Part shown: positions 34,494-46,257 of the stretch, in pieces
Position numbering within the stretch: the first letter of the stretch is position 1
How the letters are laid out: the number at the start of each line of letters is the position of its first letter
Assembly (NCBI GenBank): GCA_022836615.1
Contig: MU405226.1
Span: forward strand, 186,001-250,000
From: Annulohypoxylon bovei var. microspora
Taxonomy: Eukaryota > Ascomycota > Sordariomycetes > Xylariales > Hypoxylaceae
Length of the DNA stretch: 64,000 nucleotides
Direction: 5' to 3'
Position numbers and translations under genes: made by a program
Notes under the pieces: model-generated
What the model was told of the DNA's origin: nothing
The model's database searches: none
What the model saw: only the letters and a program-made list of their open reading frames with translations

Positions 34494-36556
34494 TCTTGGC
34501 GAGAGATCAGTCAGTACCTAACTAGCTCAAACGACGATCACGAGTTCCATGAACATCACGTCTAGAGAGCTAGATTTCGACTTTCCAGAGGATTGCCAAA
34601 GAGATTTTAGTAAAGTTACAATGGATACAACCCTCGAGCACGCAATATTAGTCTCATTGGGCTTTCGCTTATCCCCGATTCCGTCATCGGTTGAAGCTCC
34701 ACTGCCAAGCCACATGGCATTCTCTCGGTTATCTTCATCACATCAGAGACATGATGCTGTCGTCGTTGTACCATACAAAAGTATATATCAAACTTGATAA
34801 ATATACGTTACTCCCGGAGCAGTCTCCGGCCGTTGAGTCGGATTCGATTTATCAACGGTTGACGTGAAAATCTTGTTTTGTCTTCGAAAATCTAACGTCT
34901 CGAGAGCGCAACTCTGTTCCCTGCTTTTAAAGCGACTCATGGTGGCTGGACCGGTCCGTCGCCTTTATCGTCCCGTCGTCTTCGCTTCTACTACATATAT
35001 TCCCTCCATATATATCATATCCTAGATTATTAACTATTGCGCTAGGTATACATATGTTTCAAATCGGCTGCGGGACTAGTTCGGGGAAATTGATTCTAAC
35101 GCGCAGGCTCCGTCGTATTTCGAGATCCGGCGCTAGATGTGGAAGATGGGGTTCAGGATTGGGGTGCGAGGATCGGCCTAGTTCTAGACTTCCGAGCCCC
35201 TGATCCGGAATGCGGTTCGTTAAAGCACCCGCGCATTTGTTTTAGAAATGCTAGGAAAACACCGAATGTTCTACTAAATGCCAAGATAATTCTAAGGTAT
35301 CTTTTCGGGACAATGATCAGAATTGTTAGAAATGTGTTAGGTAGTGCGGCTTTCTACGCCGGTTCTTGACTCCTGATCTGGAGGAAGTTTCTTCCCTGTT
35401 CCGCTTCCGCTCCCGTTTCCGCACCCATTTCCGCAGGTATCATTCCTCTCCGCGGTTATGTTTCGGAGCTCAGGGTTTCACAACTCTCTTTCTCAATTGG
35501 GATATTTTTCAGCCTCTAGTTGGTACGTTTATCAAAACTATTACCCCTTCCTAATCCGTATTGACCCGGATCTCTTTAGTGATGTACGCGATAATATTCA
35601 CCTGCCTCCGACAGAATGTGCTACAAGTTAGGCCATACCTACCAGCTACTAGATCGCCTCTAGTCGCGTAATTTCAACATCGTCGGGTCTGGCTTCCTCT
35701 CTCCGAGAGCCCATCTAGTCTGAACGTAAATACTATTGCGCCGGCGGCTCCGCCATACGTTGCATTTGTTGGCTTGCGTTATAGATTGTTTCGGCTCTAC
35801 GTTCGGTCCCATACGTCTGGTAGGACTCGCGCAGAACCCCTGGCTGCGCCGACTAGGGTCGAAATTCGGGTCCGGCGTGGTACACCCAAGATTATACCCC
35901 GACAGCTATCCCGACAACGATCTACCGTTGCCATTGCTACGTCGGGAGGAAAAACTCTACCGGGGGATTATTAAGGTAACCATCCGTCGCGAACCGTGGT
36001 TTTCTCGTCGACGTCGGTGTTCGGTGAAATGCATATACGAACTTGCTCATCTTATTTAGCAATAATTATCCCGTCGCTCGTGTTCCACACGCTATTCTGA
36101 CACGCTAAATACGGAATAGCGCAAGTGCTGGTGAGCTTCCAAGGTTCTGAGTAGGTACATAGGTCTTACCGAAAGTTATAAATTTCCCTAGGACTATGCA
36201 CTAGATCGTAGGCAATATTGTAATTAGACCTCAAAGTATATTAATTGAACAGCTACTTCGCGGTATTTTTATTTCAATTTCTTAGTACTAGGTATGATCT
36301 AATAATATAACTGGGTGTGTAAAGAAAAGGAGGAAGAAGGACAATAGGGGTACTCGTCATTAAAGCGTATGTAGTTACAAATAAGTTTCAGACCGTAGAC
36401 CCTCCTATGTTTAACCCAAGGTGGTTTTTATAATAGCAGGTATTGCGAGAGATCTATTTTTTTCTAGGAAAAAGCGAAGCTAATAATAGGTATCCAAGTA
36501 TGCCTTGATCTGCCTGCAGATACTAGTTAGTTAGTTATAAGAGAACTCGGGTGCTG
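34494..36556. other. Gene-poor region, possibly with old repeat remnants
   Basis: About 2 kb between the SBF transporter and the secreted-protein gene. From about 35100 to 36060 the sequence is richer in CG and reads unlike its AT-rich flanks, with repeated CCGCTCCCG/TTCCGC words around 35398-35435. Short open frames (35139-35369, 35736-36059, both +) have no known domain. It could be a decayed transposon, but I could not identify terminal repeats or a coding relic. Confidence 0.4.
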
Positions 36557-37297
36557 TCATGCTGAATTTTCAAGATCGAGGCATGTCCCTAAATTGTCAT
36601 GCCAGTAATGTTCGCTTTTATTGGACAATCGCAAGCAGGGGAATAGATCATCGTAGTATTCGACTTCTCCATTAAGTCGAGGGTGATATTCGGCTGGGAA
36701 AACATGTTCGCAATTGTCGGCGTTGGAAAGTTTCTGAAGTTGAAAGACGTTAGCCTGGACCGATATCTTGGGAATTCTCCCGTCATACCTGTTATCCTTA
36801 TACACGTGTGTCAGCGAGAGGCTAAAATTCGCTAAATCGAAAACTTCCATAAACTTGAATTGGAAGATTTCGGTGTTGTCGTCCTTGCAAACGAAGTAAT
36901 CCGTACTGTAGTTGTTCAGGGACCCTTGAGCTTGAGTGATACCATCCCACTGCCAGTTCTCATTGCAGATACAGGACTGGTTGGCGTTGGGATCTTCCCA
37001 TTTGACTGGAATTAATGTCAGACCATGAAGCGGAAGAAATAGAGCAGACAATAGGTATTCAGGGGTAACTCTAACAGACTTACACTTGATTGAGCACCCA
37101 AACAACGAAGAGCTCACATTCTTCTTGGTACATTCGATTCCCATTTCTGCGAGATTGAAAGGTTCGAGGTGAAATTGAGCCAAATCCCAGGGTTTGTTGA
37201 TTATATTTCTTGCTCGAGTATTCATGACCTTCTCAGGAAATAGAGGTCGGGCAACTGTGAACCCCAGGAACAGAGCAATGACGAATAAGTATTGCAT
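36557..37297 (-). CDS. Secreted cysteine-rich AA1-like (Alt a 1-like fold) protein
   Basis: Minus-strand exons 37084-37297 and 36557-37005 join in frame to 220 residues; the 78-nt intron has GTAAGT, a CTGAC branch and CCAG. The N-terminus (MQYLFVIALFLGFTVA) is a clear signal peptide, probably cleaved after Ala16. The mature protein has eight cysteines and five Asn-x-Ser sequons. The pattern CSIKFKWEDPN...SC, then FVCKDD..FQFKF....NFSLSLTHVYKD, then a later Cys, matches what I recall of AA1-like domain proteins, a fungal secreted family related in fold to Alt a 1. Some members act as elicitors or effectors on plants. The function here is unproven. The gene stands alone in a gene-poor stretch. 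Read through the intron, the frame stays open but gains a ninth cysteine. Confidence 0.75.
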   Translation of the reverse strand: MQYLFVIALFLGFTVARPLFPEKVMNTRARNIINKPWDLAQFHLEPFNLAEMGIECTKKNVSSSLFGCSIKCKSVRVTPEYLLSALFLPLHGLTLIPVKWEDPNANQSCICNENWQWDGITQAQGSLNNYSTDYFVCKDDNTEIFQFKFMEVFDLANFSLSLTHVYKDNRYDGRIPKISVQANVFQLQKLSNADNCEHVFPAEYHPRLNGEVEYYDDLFPCLRLSNKSEHYWHDNLGTCLDLENSA

Positions 37298-40200
37298 TGT
37301 AGGAACTTTTCGGATAGAAATAGTAAGGATTAGATCTAAATATAGGAGAGAAGCATATTCTTCTACGTACCTGATGAATGCAATGATTAGAAATGATAAG
37401 ACTCAACTCGAATAATGTATTTATCGTCTGACAACTTCAAACATGCCCACACATTTCATTGGTAAGATATTGCCAGTTTTTCTAGGACAAGAATTTGGAG
37501 ATAAGAGGCATTTATAACCTTTACTAACTCTCATATCGGCCCACCAACGGTTTGAACAGAAATGACAAATTGTTCATCTCTTAACTACTCTGTACGATGC
37601 TTCCTGTTCTCGACAGCCACGAGACTCACATGCAAGGAACCGCCATCTTGCGTGGTTGACTTGTACATGCATGAGGTAGATCTGTGTGTGGAACAAGTGA
37701 CAAGAACGCGCTATTTCATCTAAATAGCCGTTTAAGTACTACTTTACGATGCTCTAGGTTAGGCTACCATACCTGAGAAGAGCAATACTATGTAAATTTA
37801 TACAAAATAGTTGAGTGATGGTTGCCACTCAGATAAAGAATTGCCTTCTCATATAATCCCAATCAAAACTAGAAAATAATAACGATAACTATTTTAAAAG
37901 AGACATAACTCAAACAACCCTCTAGTTAGAATACACATATAAGCCTTAGTGGAGTCAAGCACTTTGTCAAGAAGCATCCATGGCCTTTAGCTGCCCCTGT
38001 GCATCATTTATATTGAGTCTTGTCAGTCATATAGCTCGGGCTATAAGCAAAGAGTGGGTTTGAACGTCCTGGTAGATAAAAATGAAACTCGTTTTCACTT
38101 TAAACCTGTATCTTCTTGGTTATAAAACAATTAATCTCATCCTAACAGTCTCTGCTTTAGGATCTACTTAACCTAGATAATTGATCGTCCGACTTCTGAG
38201 CAACTACCTATACCTAATCTAGGTGGTTAGAATCGAGAAAACAGGCAAGAAGCATCATCTAGTCAGGTTAATGTTTGATGAAACTATCTCGGAAATAAAT
38301 GTTTACCGCTTGTTTGTGAGCTGAGTGAAGTAACACAAATATTCGGCAAGCTGCTGTTAAGCATTACTTAATGTAACTCGAGATCTTCCTTTTTACTGAA
38401 GCGGTCAGCCATATTCTTTTCGATCGTTGTTGTATACTAATTTGGCGACGGGAGTGAGCTGTCCGCTCTATCTTGTGCCTCATTTGTGCCTGCAGCTACA
38501 TTTTATATCACGCGGGATTAATGCAACCAACCTTTCGACGTCGTTCACTCCGAGATAAGCCTAGACCTCTTTTGCACAGAAGCTCTTCAAGTATAGTCAA
38601 AGCGTAGAACTACTTACCACCGTTATTGTGCTTGTATTTACTTCCGCCCGCTAGGTAGTTTGTCGAACTCAAGTACTTTTTGTCCTCAGCCGGCTTATAC
38701 GAACATCCGTTTAGTTGCTTGTTTATAGAAACATGGAAACATGAAAAAATAAGCTGTTTTTGACTTAAAGGGATTTAGAAAAACAGCATCAGTGGCTAGA
38801 TAGAATAAGGAGCCGAGTTTAGCATAAGATGTAGCTAGAGTCAACAATATAATGTATAAATAGCGTATTTATACCGCCGTCCCAATACAGCAGCGAAGAC
38901 TTAAGTCAACAAGGAAAAGCACGTCTCTCAAAGATATTTCAATATTTCCACCCGACTCAAATCGTGTCAATATTTTGGCGGTATTAGAGTAGGTACCTAT
39001 CTACTTTCTCGCGATGATGCTGTTGGGGAGGACAATGCCACTGTGTAGGTAGGCGGTAGCACTACAAGTGTAGCTTTGAACTATAATTATATTGTCGTCG
39101 GCCTAGGACTGCCGTGGGCGGTTCGGATAGTTCCCGTCAAAGCAGGTCTCTAACCTAATACTCGTGTAAAGCATCCTCAAAAACTAGTCGACGTTTGATG
39201 AAACATTTTTGTGGGCAAGGTGGGATTGGTGCTTGATGTAGTCCCTCTATTGCACATGGATGATACTATACCTACCCCGCAACTACTAGGTAGCTTTCTC
39301 TTCTCACTTAGCAACGAGAACATACTGGAGCTAGATAGAACCTTGGAGTCTTGAAACCTTGGAATCTTGGAACCTTGAAATCAACAACGTTAATCGTCTG
39401 CAACCCTGATATCGATAGGGAGTGACCAATTAAGATAGCTGCCCCATAATGTTAAATGAACGACAGTGTACAAATATATAAAGCTGATAATTACATAGGT
39501 ATGTTTGGTTAGGAATAAAGTCGTTATTAAGGGGATATTGGAAACCCTTGTGAAATTTCCACGACATTGTATTAATAGGTAAGTAATAAACTAGCCTCGT
39601 TTATTTGCTATGCTTATGACTTCCTTGAACTCCTAAATCAACTTTCACTTACTTTGCAACGAGAATGGTAGACCATACATAGTCTAGGTAGCTTAAGAAT
39701 TGACTAGATCTCTTATTGCTAGGGATGCTGATCCGCGAACGCGCACCAACTTAATCCTCGCAGCCTCGGTAGTTTCGTATTGAGAATTTGTGGATATGTG
39801 ATCGGTATTCGTTTCGGAACATTTCCTACGTTCTTTTCTAAGACTGTCTAAGATAGTTGCTCGAATGCTCGAGGTCCCCGTCCTCGCTGCCTCGTGGCTC
39901 TAGCCTAGTGGTTATGTTAAGTAAGTAACGTTAAGTCTCATATTTTAGGGCGGGCCTAAGACGGGCCGATGCGAGAAACTGATCCCATTTTATACCTACC
40001 TATTCGTTGATGGCAACCTGTCTTCTAACGGTAGCGGTTGAACAAAATGACGTATATCGCCTCGAACAATATTTGATGACCCTAGTTCGTCCTGTTTAAC
40101 ACATACTGTGGGTGAGATCTATAAATAGCACGATGCAGAAGAACTAGCGTTTAATGAACCCCACTCACATTGTCCTACGGGACTAAGAGACTAAGGTTAC

Positions 40201-41966
40201 CGAGAAGGATCCCCCCGCTCGCAGCTGAATTTCTAGATTTTGCTATCCATGAAGATCGGTAGCGACGCTATGTATGTTACTTTATAAGTTCAAAGCTCCT
40301 CAATGGTATTTTGATACGACTATACCCAATTCTCCGAACTAGGTTGGTGAACCGGAAAGAATAATATGATCTGTGGACATAATCTGATGTGAGAGACGAC
40401 ACGCGCCAATTAACTACTAACTTCGTAGTCTCTCGTCTTACTGCCGTTCTTATCAAGAGTCTAGAGGCGACGACGTTGGGGCTGATAGTGTTTTCTCTGC
40501 ATGCGGCCTTTTTCTAACATTGGATGGATCGACAGAGGGGTAACTTCGACTAGCCTAACCTTAGCGCAGCTTAGGCATTTTGTCTAATAAAGGTCTTTTG
40601 AAGCGACTTCATCTCTCATCAATTCCGGAAATATATAGTTTCAAGAGACTTTTATAAACCTTAATAGGCTTATACTCAAGTACCTAGTAGTATATATAAC
40701 TATAACATTGAACCCATACCTATAACTACCTACTTATACCTAACTATCGTTATACTTTAAGTGAGCTGGTAAGTGTAAATGAGTATTTCCCCTTATAGTT
40801 ACCTAGTTAGGTAAGTCGAGTTAAAAACCTGTATTTTACACCTAGGGTAGCTCTGTCCTAATATGTACATTAGGTAGGTGTGTATAGAGTATATCATTGG
40901 AGAGAGAGGTTTGGTTAAGGGGTGGAAACTGCCTATTGCGGAACGCCCTGTCGCAATGCGCTTTCCAATCTGACAGTGATTGACTGGTTGAACAATACGA
41001 TCCATAGATCTCCAGGGCCTTTTTCTAATTTCTCCTTCTAATCTTCTTCACTCGAAGCCAAACAAAACTTCCTTCGCCATCAGGCTTTTCCCCCCGTGCG
41101 TCCAATTCTCTTGGCGCTTTGTACGTGTCCATCTATCCATCTACCTATTTTTGGGTTATTTACTCTTTGTGTCGCCGATGAATTCATGACCTTATGTCTA
41201 TGTCCCTATCTTTATCTTTATCTCTACATCTACCTAAGTAGCTCTATGTCCTGAACAATCGAAGCTCCTGTCATTCATGTCCGGTCGGGTCAATTTTCCT
41301 TTACCGCGCTTTTCCTGACGCCGATCGCGATTCGAACAGCCTATTGGGAAAACCGGAACAGGTCCGTCGTCCGCACCGTCCTAGGATAGAGAGGAGAAGA
41401 CGGGTGAGATTGATTATGTGTTGAAACATAAATTGTTTTATTTCTTACAATCAACATTTTAAACGACCAGAGCCAGCACGCAGGCCTGTCCTTGCCTTGC
41501 CTTGCCTTGTCAGTCAGCCAAAAAAGCATCAGCACGAAGTGGTAAAAGCAGAAGCAGAGCGGGAAACGAAACGTCGTCAGCACAGCCCCCCCACAGCACG
41601 GGAACCCCTGTAGGTTAGTTAGAGGGGTGCATGTGCGAGTGCGAGTCCAATCCAATCCTAGATAGGAGGTACGCAGTAGTTCGCTCAAACGGCACACATA
41701 TCGAACGGAATAAGCCAGATCGTTTCCAGTCTATCAAATCTCATCTCCTGTACGAAGTGGCTAACTTTGGCCCTTCCTGTGCTTTGCCTCGCTTCTGGCT
41801 TCCTAGGATTCCTACCTATCTAGGTACTGTACCTAGTTGTCTGGATTTGCAGTTTGCGGCTGTGTGAAAGACAAAAGGAGGCAGAAAGAGCGCGCGAGAG
41901 ACTAAAGGCCTAATTCCGTTTAGGTTAGGGAGAAAGAAAGCCAAAAACTGACGCAATAATACCATT
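37298..41966. other. Long AT-rich gene desert
   Basis: About 4.7 kb with no open frame longer than about 120 codons. The sequence is AT-rich and TA-rich between 37.4 and 41.0 kb, interspersed with TACCTA/TAGGTA words (for example 38992-39004, 40680-40745, 41812-41835). A degenerate TTGGAATCTTGAAACC tandem lies at 39342-39382 and CTTGC/CTTGT repeats at 41491-41510. The last few hundred bases are probably promoter and leader of the polyglutamine gene. No tRNA, 5S rRNA or transposase relic was recognised, though AT bias from repeat-induced mutation could hide one. Confidence 0.5.
39341..39382. repeat. Degenerate minisatellite
   Basis: Four imperfect copies of a 9-11 base unit (ACCTTGGAATCTTGA-like) in the gene desert. 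No associated gene. Confidence 0.6.
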
Positions 41967-44900
41967 ATGCCCTCGTTCGGTCGCATTGGCAAGCATAGCA
42001 ATCGTTCCCAGCATAACCTGGTTGAGCAACAGCAGCAGCAGCAACATCATCACCTCCTCCTTCAACAGCAGCAGCAGCAACAGCAACAGCTATCTTCTCA
42101 CCAGCAACAGGTGGCGGGCAGTGGAGCTGCTGCACCGCCCCATCATCCTCTTCAACAACAACAAACAAGTGGCGCTACCGCTTCTACTACTTCTCTCACT
42201 TCTCCTGCGACAGTACCTAGTCCTCTAAACGGAGGTCGTCGAGTATCTGCTGCTGGTGTTGCCGTTCCCGTGATCGGTCAGTCTGTGCCAGTGTCAGTGG
42301 CCGTCGCCGAGTCTAACACAACACCTCCGTCAGCCTCGTCAATCGGCCTTAGCTCCAGTGAGTCCTTTCAACAGCAACAACAGCTACCACTCCCTCCACC
42401 ACCACTATCATTGCAGGCCGATACTAGGGCTACCCAACCACAACTACAAACACAGCAACAAACTCCACATACCTCACCACACCAACTCCAACACCAGCAC
42501 CACCATCAAATAAGTGGCCAGCAGCAAAGCCAGCCCGCCCAGCCTCTAGAAGCGTTCGGAAGTAATCCATCTAATAATTTACCCACTAATCCAATACCCC
42601 TCAATCAAGCCTCCGCTGCTGCTTACACCGCGCGACAACAGCCCCACGACAATTTCGCCGAATTAGTCTCGCGCTCTCAATCTGCTAGATATTCCCAATT
42701 AAACCCACTGCAGACCCAACACCCATTCGGCGTCTCTTCGAGCTCGGTCGACAACCTACCTCAGACCGTCTCTTCTCCTGTTGTCCCTCCCAGCCAGCCA
42801 CCCGTCCCACATAGTCAAACCGCCCCCACCGAGCCAAAGCGATCAGCTCGGAAGCTAATCAAGAACTTTATCGCCGGTTCATCTTCCTCCAACAGACCTA
42901 CTTCAGATCACTACCAGGACGCGTCCTACGACAACGGCTCTGGCCTGACCCGCCGACCGTCTAAGCGGGCTAGCAACACTCCTGCCGTTAGAGGAAGCTC
43001 TTTGTTGTCACGGCCTATTGACCATCCTGACTGGGTGCAGCCCCCAAGCACCGGCTCGCGCAGCCACCACCACTCACCCATACAACCTGTACGCGACCTT
43101 GACGATCCTTATTATACCGCCTGTTCTAACCAAGATATGTTTTCACAGAACCACCAAGATCTATCCCGGAATACTATTAGACAAGTTCCTACCGATCCCG
43201 ACCCTGATCCCGATACCTCACCCTACGGTCACGAGGACCTCGCATTTCACCAACAACAAGCTATCGTCCAGCACCAAGCTCATTTGCAGGCTCAAGCACA
43301 AGCTCAAGCTCAAATCCAAGCACACGCCCAGGCGCAGGCGCAAGCGCAAGCACAGGTACAAGCCCAAGTAGAACAGCAGCAACAGCTATACGGCGGCCAG
43401 ATCGTTGTCGACCCAGCACAGAACCAGTATCAGTACGCACCTCCTTACGAGCAATACCAAGCAGGAGATCGGCGCCCGTCTCTTTTCACTGGACATCTTA
43501 GTGCGCCAAGTCCGCAGCCACCGAACCCGGAAACTGTCTCGCAGGTGTCACATGAATCGCCTGATTCCGATTCAGACTACCAGCAGCAACAACAACAACA
43601 GTCACAAGCCAACTCACGACCTGCACAGGATTCACCCGCCGTGAGCTTCGCGCCGCAAGACCCACAAAGCTCACAAAACCAACAGCAACCATCGGTGTCA
43701 ACGGGACAGACCCCGAACATGGCACCACCACCCGGAGGACCTGGACAAAGCCGTAGATCAGGAGACCACGACAAACAAATGCGCTCAGTTGAACCTCCTC
43801 CTGGACCTCCACCTGGCTATAGACATAGCCAAGGACCTCTAAGTGCGATGAATCCTCTTCCGCCCACACCTGGCGTAACTGGCGCGCCACAAAACTATCG
43901 CACTAGCGGCGTGCAAGATCGACCGCAATTCGATGGGCCCGGCCCTGAGGGCCGAAATAGCCCTCAACCATCAAACAGCGCGGCGGAGCGGGAGGCTGAC
44001 CCAGAAAAGCAATTCAAGGACCTACGTAAGAGATACCCTTGAGAATTCGTTTAGTATGATGCTGACTCTATGTTGTAGTAACTAAGTATAAGAACGTCAA
44101 GAGGCTTTATTTCGATGGGAAGGCCCAGATTGAGCTGTTAACCTCTCAGGTTGAGCAGTTACAAAATGCGGTTGCAAACCAGAGAATGTCACAATCCCGG
44201 ACAGCGCTCGACGACAATGAGTATTCAACTCGGTTTAACCGGCTCAATGGCGCGATAAACAACCTCTCCTTTAACATTCGTAAGGACTGGCGAACGCTGC
44301 CTGGTTGGATAGAGAGGTATGTCAGTCCGGAGGCTATCAAGACAGGCAAGCAGGAAATGACAGCAGTCGGACGTGCCGTAATTATGCGATGGATAGTGGA
44401 AGAGATTTTCAACAAGTGCTTCCACCCTGGCTTGGACATGCATCTAAGCTCTCACCTGAAGGAAATAGAGCAGAACATCCGCAGGTTTTCGTATACGTTG
44501 AATAGCCAAGAAGAGTTCGAAGCGTTAACAGCCAAGGTTGTAAACTGGCGAATGGCTACTCTGGAGGGCCTCCAACATATGCTGCAGGCGCCCGAGAGCG
44601 CCGAGTACCGCGCAGACTTCACTAAGATGGCCACTAGTAACTTGACGGCGACGCTGTTCCAGTACCTCACAGATCCACCCCCAACCGGCGTAGACGGCAG
44701 CGCATCGATGATTGTCGAGCTGGCGGTGGGTATCGCGGCCAACCTACCTTTAGAGAGCCGAGACGTCGCCATCACTTATCCCCTACCAGGAGATCCTATA
44801 CGGCTCGACATCATGGAGCTGGAGAAGACGGGCTTGCCTCCGCTACCGGAGCCAGCCGAGGACGCCGACGAAGGCAACGACAAGGATGGCGACAAGGCGA

Positions 44901-45145
44901 AGCGCGATAAATCGTCCAAGAGCGGTATGTTAACAATGCTCGGCGGGTCCTACCCGTCTAGCAGGAAAGGCAGCGCTGCTTCGGTCCTTACTGACACCAC
45001 GACGTCGGCAGCAGCAGCAGCAGCAGCATCGGCGGCAGTCCTACCCCCTAAAGACCCTAACAAGGTCCGGTTCGCAGGTTTCGTTGCAATCGAGGTTAGA
45101 GGACGCCAGGTCTTGGTTAAGGCGCCGGTGTGGAGTTTGGGTTAG
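41967..45145 (+). CDS. Polyglutamine-rich fungal protein with conserved helical C-terminal domain
   Basis: Exons 41967-44025 and 44079-45145 join in frame to 1041 residues. The first 700 residues are disordered: Gln runs at about 21-49, His/Gln patches, Ser/Pro-rich parts, and an Ala-Gln alternation (about residues 440-475). A coiled coil (KYKNVKRLYFDGKAQIELL...) crosses the intron at about residue 687. A conserved globular, mostly helical domain spans about 735-935, with FNIRKDWRTLPGWIERYVSPEA, then RWIVEEIFNKCFHPGL and SASMIVELAVGIAANLPLESRD. The end carries a Lys/Asp linker and an Ala run. I recall this C-terminal domain as common in Pezizomycotina without a known function. The start ATG is followed by MPSFGRIGKHS. 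The intron is GTAAGA...TTGTAG. Confidence 0.9.
42023..42100 (+). repeat. CAG/CAA repeats coding glutamine runs
   Basis: Mixed CAG/CAA codons encode glutamine runs near the N-terminus of the 1041-residue protein. The mixture of two codons keeps the run from being a pure triplet repeat, so it is probably fairly stable. Confidence 0.85.
43279..43386 (+). repeat. Ala-Gln dipeptide repeat
   Basis: GCTCAA/GCACAA-type hexamers encode alternating Ala and Gln through about 30 residues and end in a short Gln run. The unit differs in its third bases, so the repeat is old or under selection at the protein level. Confidence 0.8.
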
Positions 45146-46257
45146 TCAGGATCTCATGAACCGCGTGCATGGATAGAAGATGTTAGAGGCAGCGCCGAAA
45201 ATCCAAGGGTCCTAATCTAATTATTTCTCTTCCTTCCTCGTTCGATACCTAGGGTTCGTCGACAAGATACAACAGCCTCGGGAAGTGTGGAAAGCTAGGT
45301 GCTTAGTTTATAGCGGTGATTTGAATGGGCAGAAGTAGCCAAATGTACCCGAGCCTAGAGGATAGGGTGGATCTATTGGGCAGATGCGGCCGGTGATCAG
45401 ATGAAATGAAATGATCATGGGGGATGAAGTAGCGTGAGCGAGAAAGAAGCCCTGATCTTCTATCTACTAGGTAGTTACATATAAAACATGTCAAAAAGCA
45501 ATTTCGATCCCTGCGTATCAACTACCCCCAACAGGTACTTACCTACTCACTCTACTTGGGCATTTCTACGTCTTCGCTTATCTAGTATCTCAGGGTACAT
45601 TTAGAAGAAGGGACTTTGGAATTCAGTAAGCGAATTTATTATACTCCATACAAACAGCATTGCGTCGATGAACAAGCACGCGAATGCCCCAAACTCGGCA
45701 AAAAAAACACATCCTGTGGAAACCCGTCCGAGAAACTCCCCAAACCCTTTGACCGATGCATTGCCGTTCACTCCTCAGTAGATTTCAATTGACGAGAGAC
45801 TTCGGAGCTCCAGGCTTCCTGATTCTGTTCTTGGGGGGAGAGAGGACGACTTTTCCTCTTTACTTCCTGAGTCTTTTTCTTTTTCTGCCGGTTTTCTTCA
45901 ATCTCTTCTGTGCGAAATGTTTCGCGCGTGAGCAGCCAGGCGCATGCGAATTAATAGACGGAGAAACTTGTACACTGGAAACGAGCTTCACAAAAACTGT
46001 AAAGCCTAAAATTCTGTAACCTGAGATGTGATAGTAAACCAGGTGAGTTGTAATGGTGTCTGTCTATCAAGATACCAAATAAAGGTCTTCAAGAAACGAG
46101 ACGGGTGAGGTGGGAGATAAGGTAGGGGAAATCGAGTTTTAGTGGTAGTGGTGGTAGGTAGTGCCGCAAATACTGATCATGAAGTCGTACCGGGCATAAT
46201 TGTCGTGTCTTCATTTTCTGTTGGTAGAAAGTATCCATGAACTTTGGCGTAGCCAAT
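45146..46257. other. Convergent intergenic region polyQ gene / BUD4
   Basis: About 1.1 kb holding two 3' ends. A T/C-rich stretch at 45850-45910 carries only shadow open frames. Nothing else recognised. Confidence 0.5.

Noticed and set aside
28250..37297. Possible secondary-metabolite or catabolic cluster formed by GH1, GFA-fold, SBF and AA1-like genes
   Set aside because: Same strand but spacing of 0.6-2 kb, no backbone enzyme or regulator, and no shared pathway; co-orientation alone is weak.
41341..41697. 118-codon minus-strand frame before the polyglutamine gene
   Set aside because: It spans CTTGC repeats and the presumed promoter, with no domain or partner exon.
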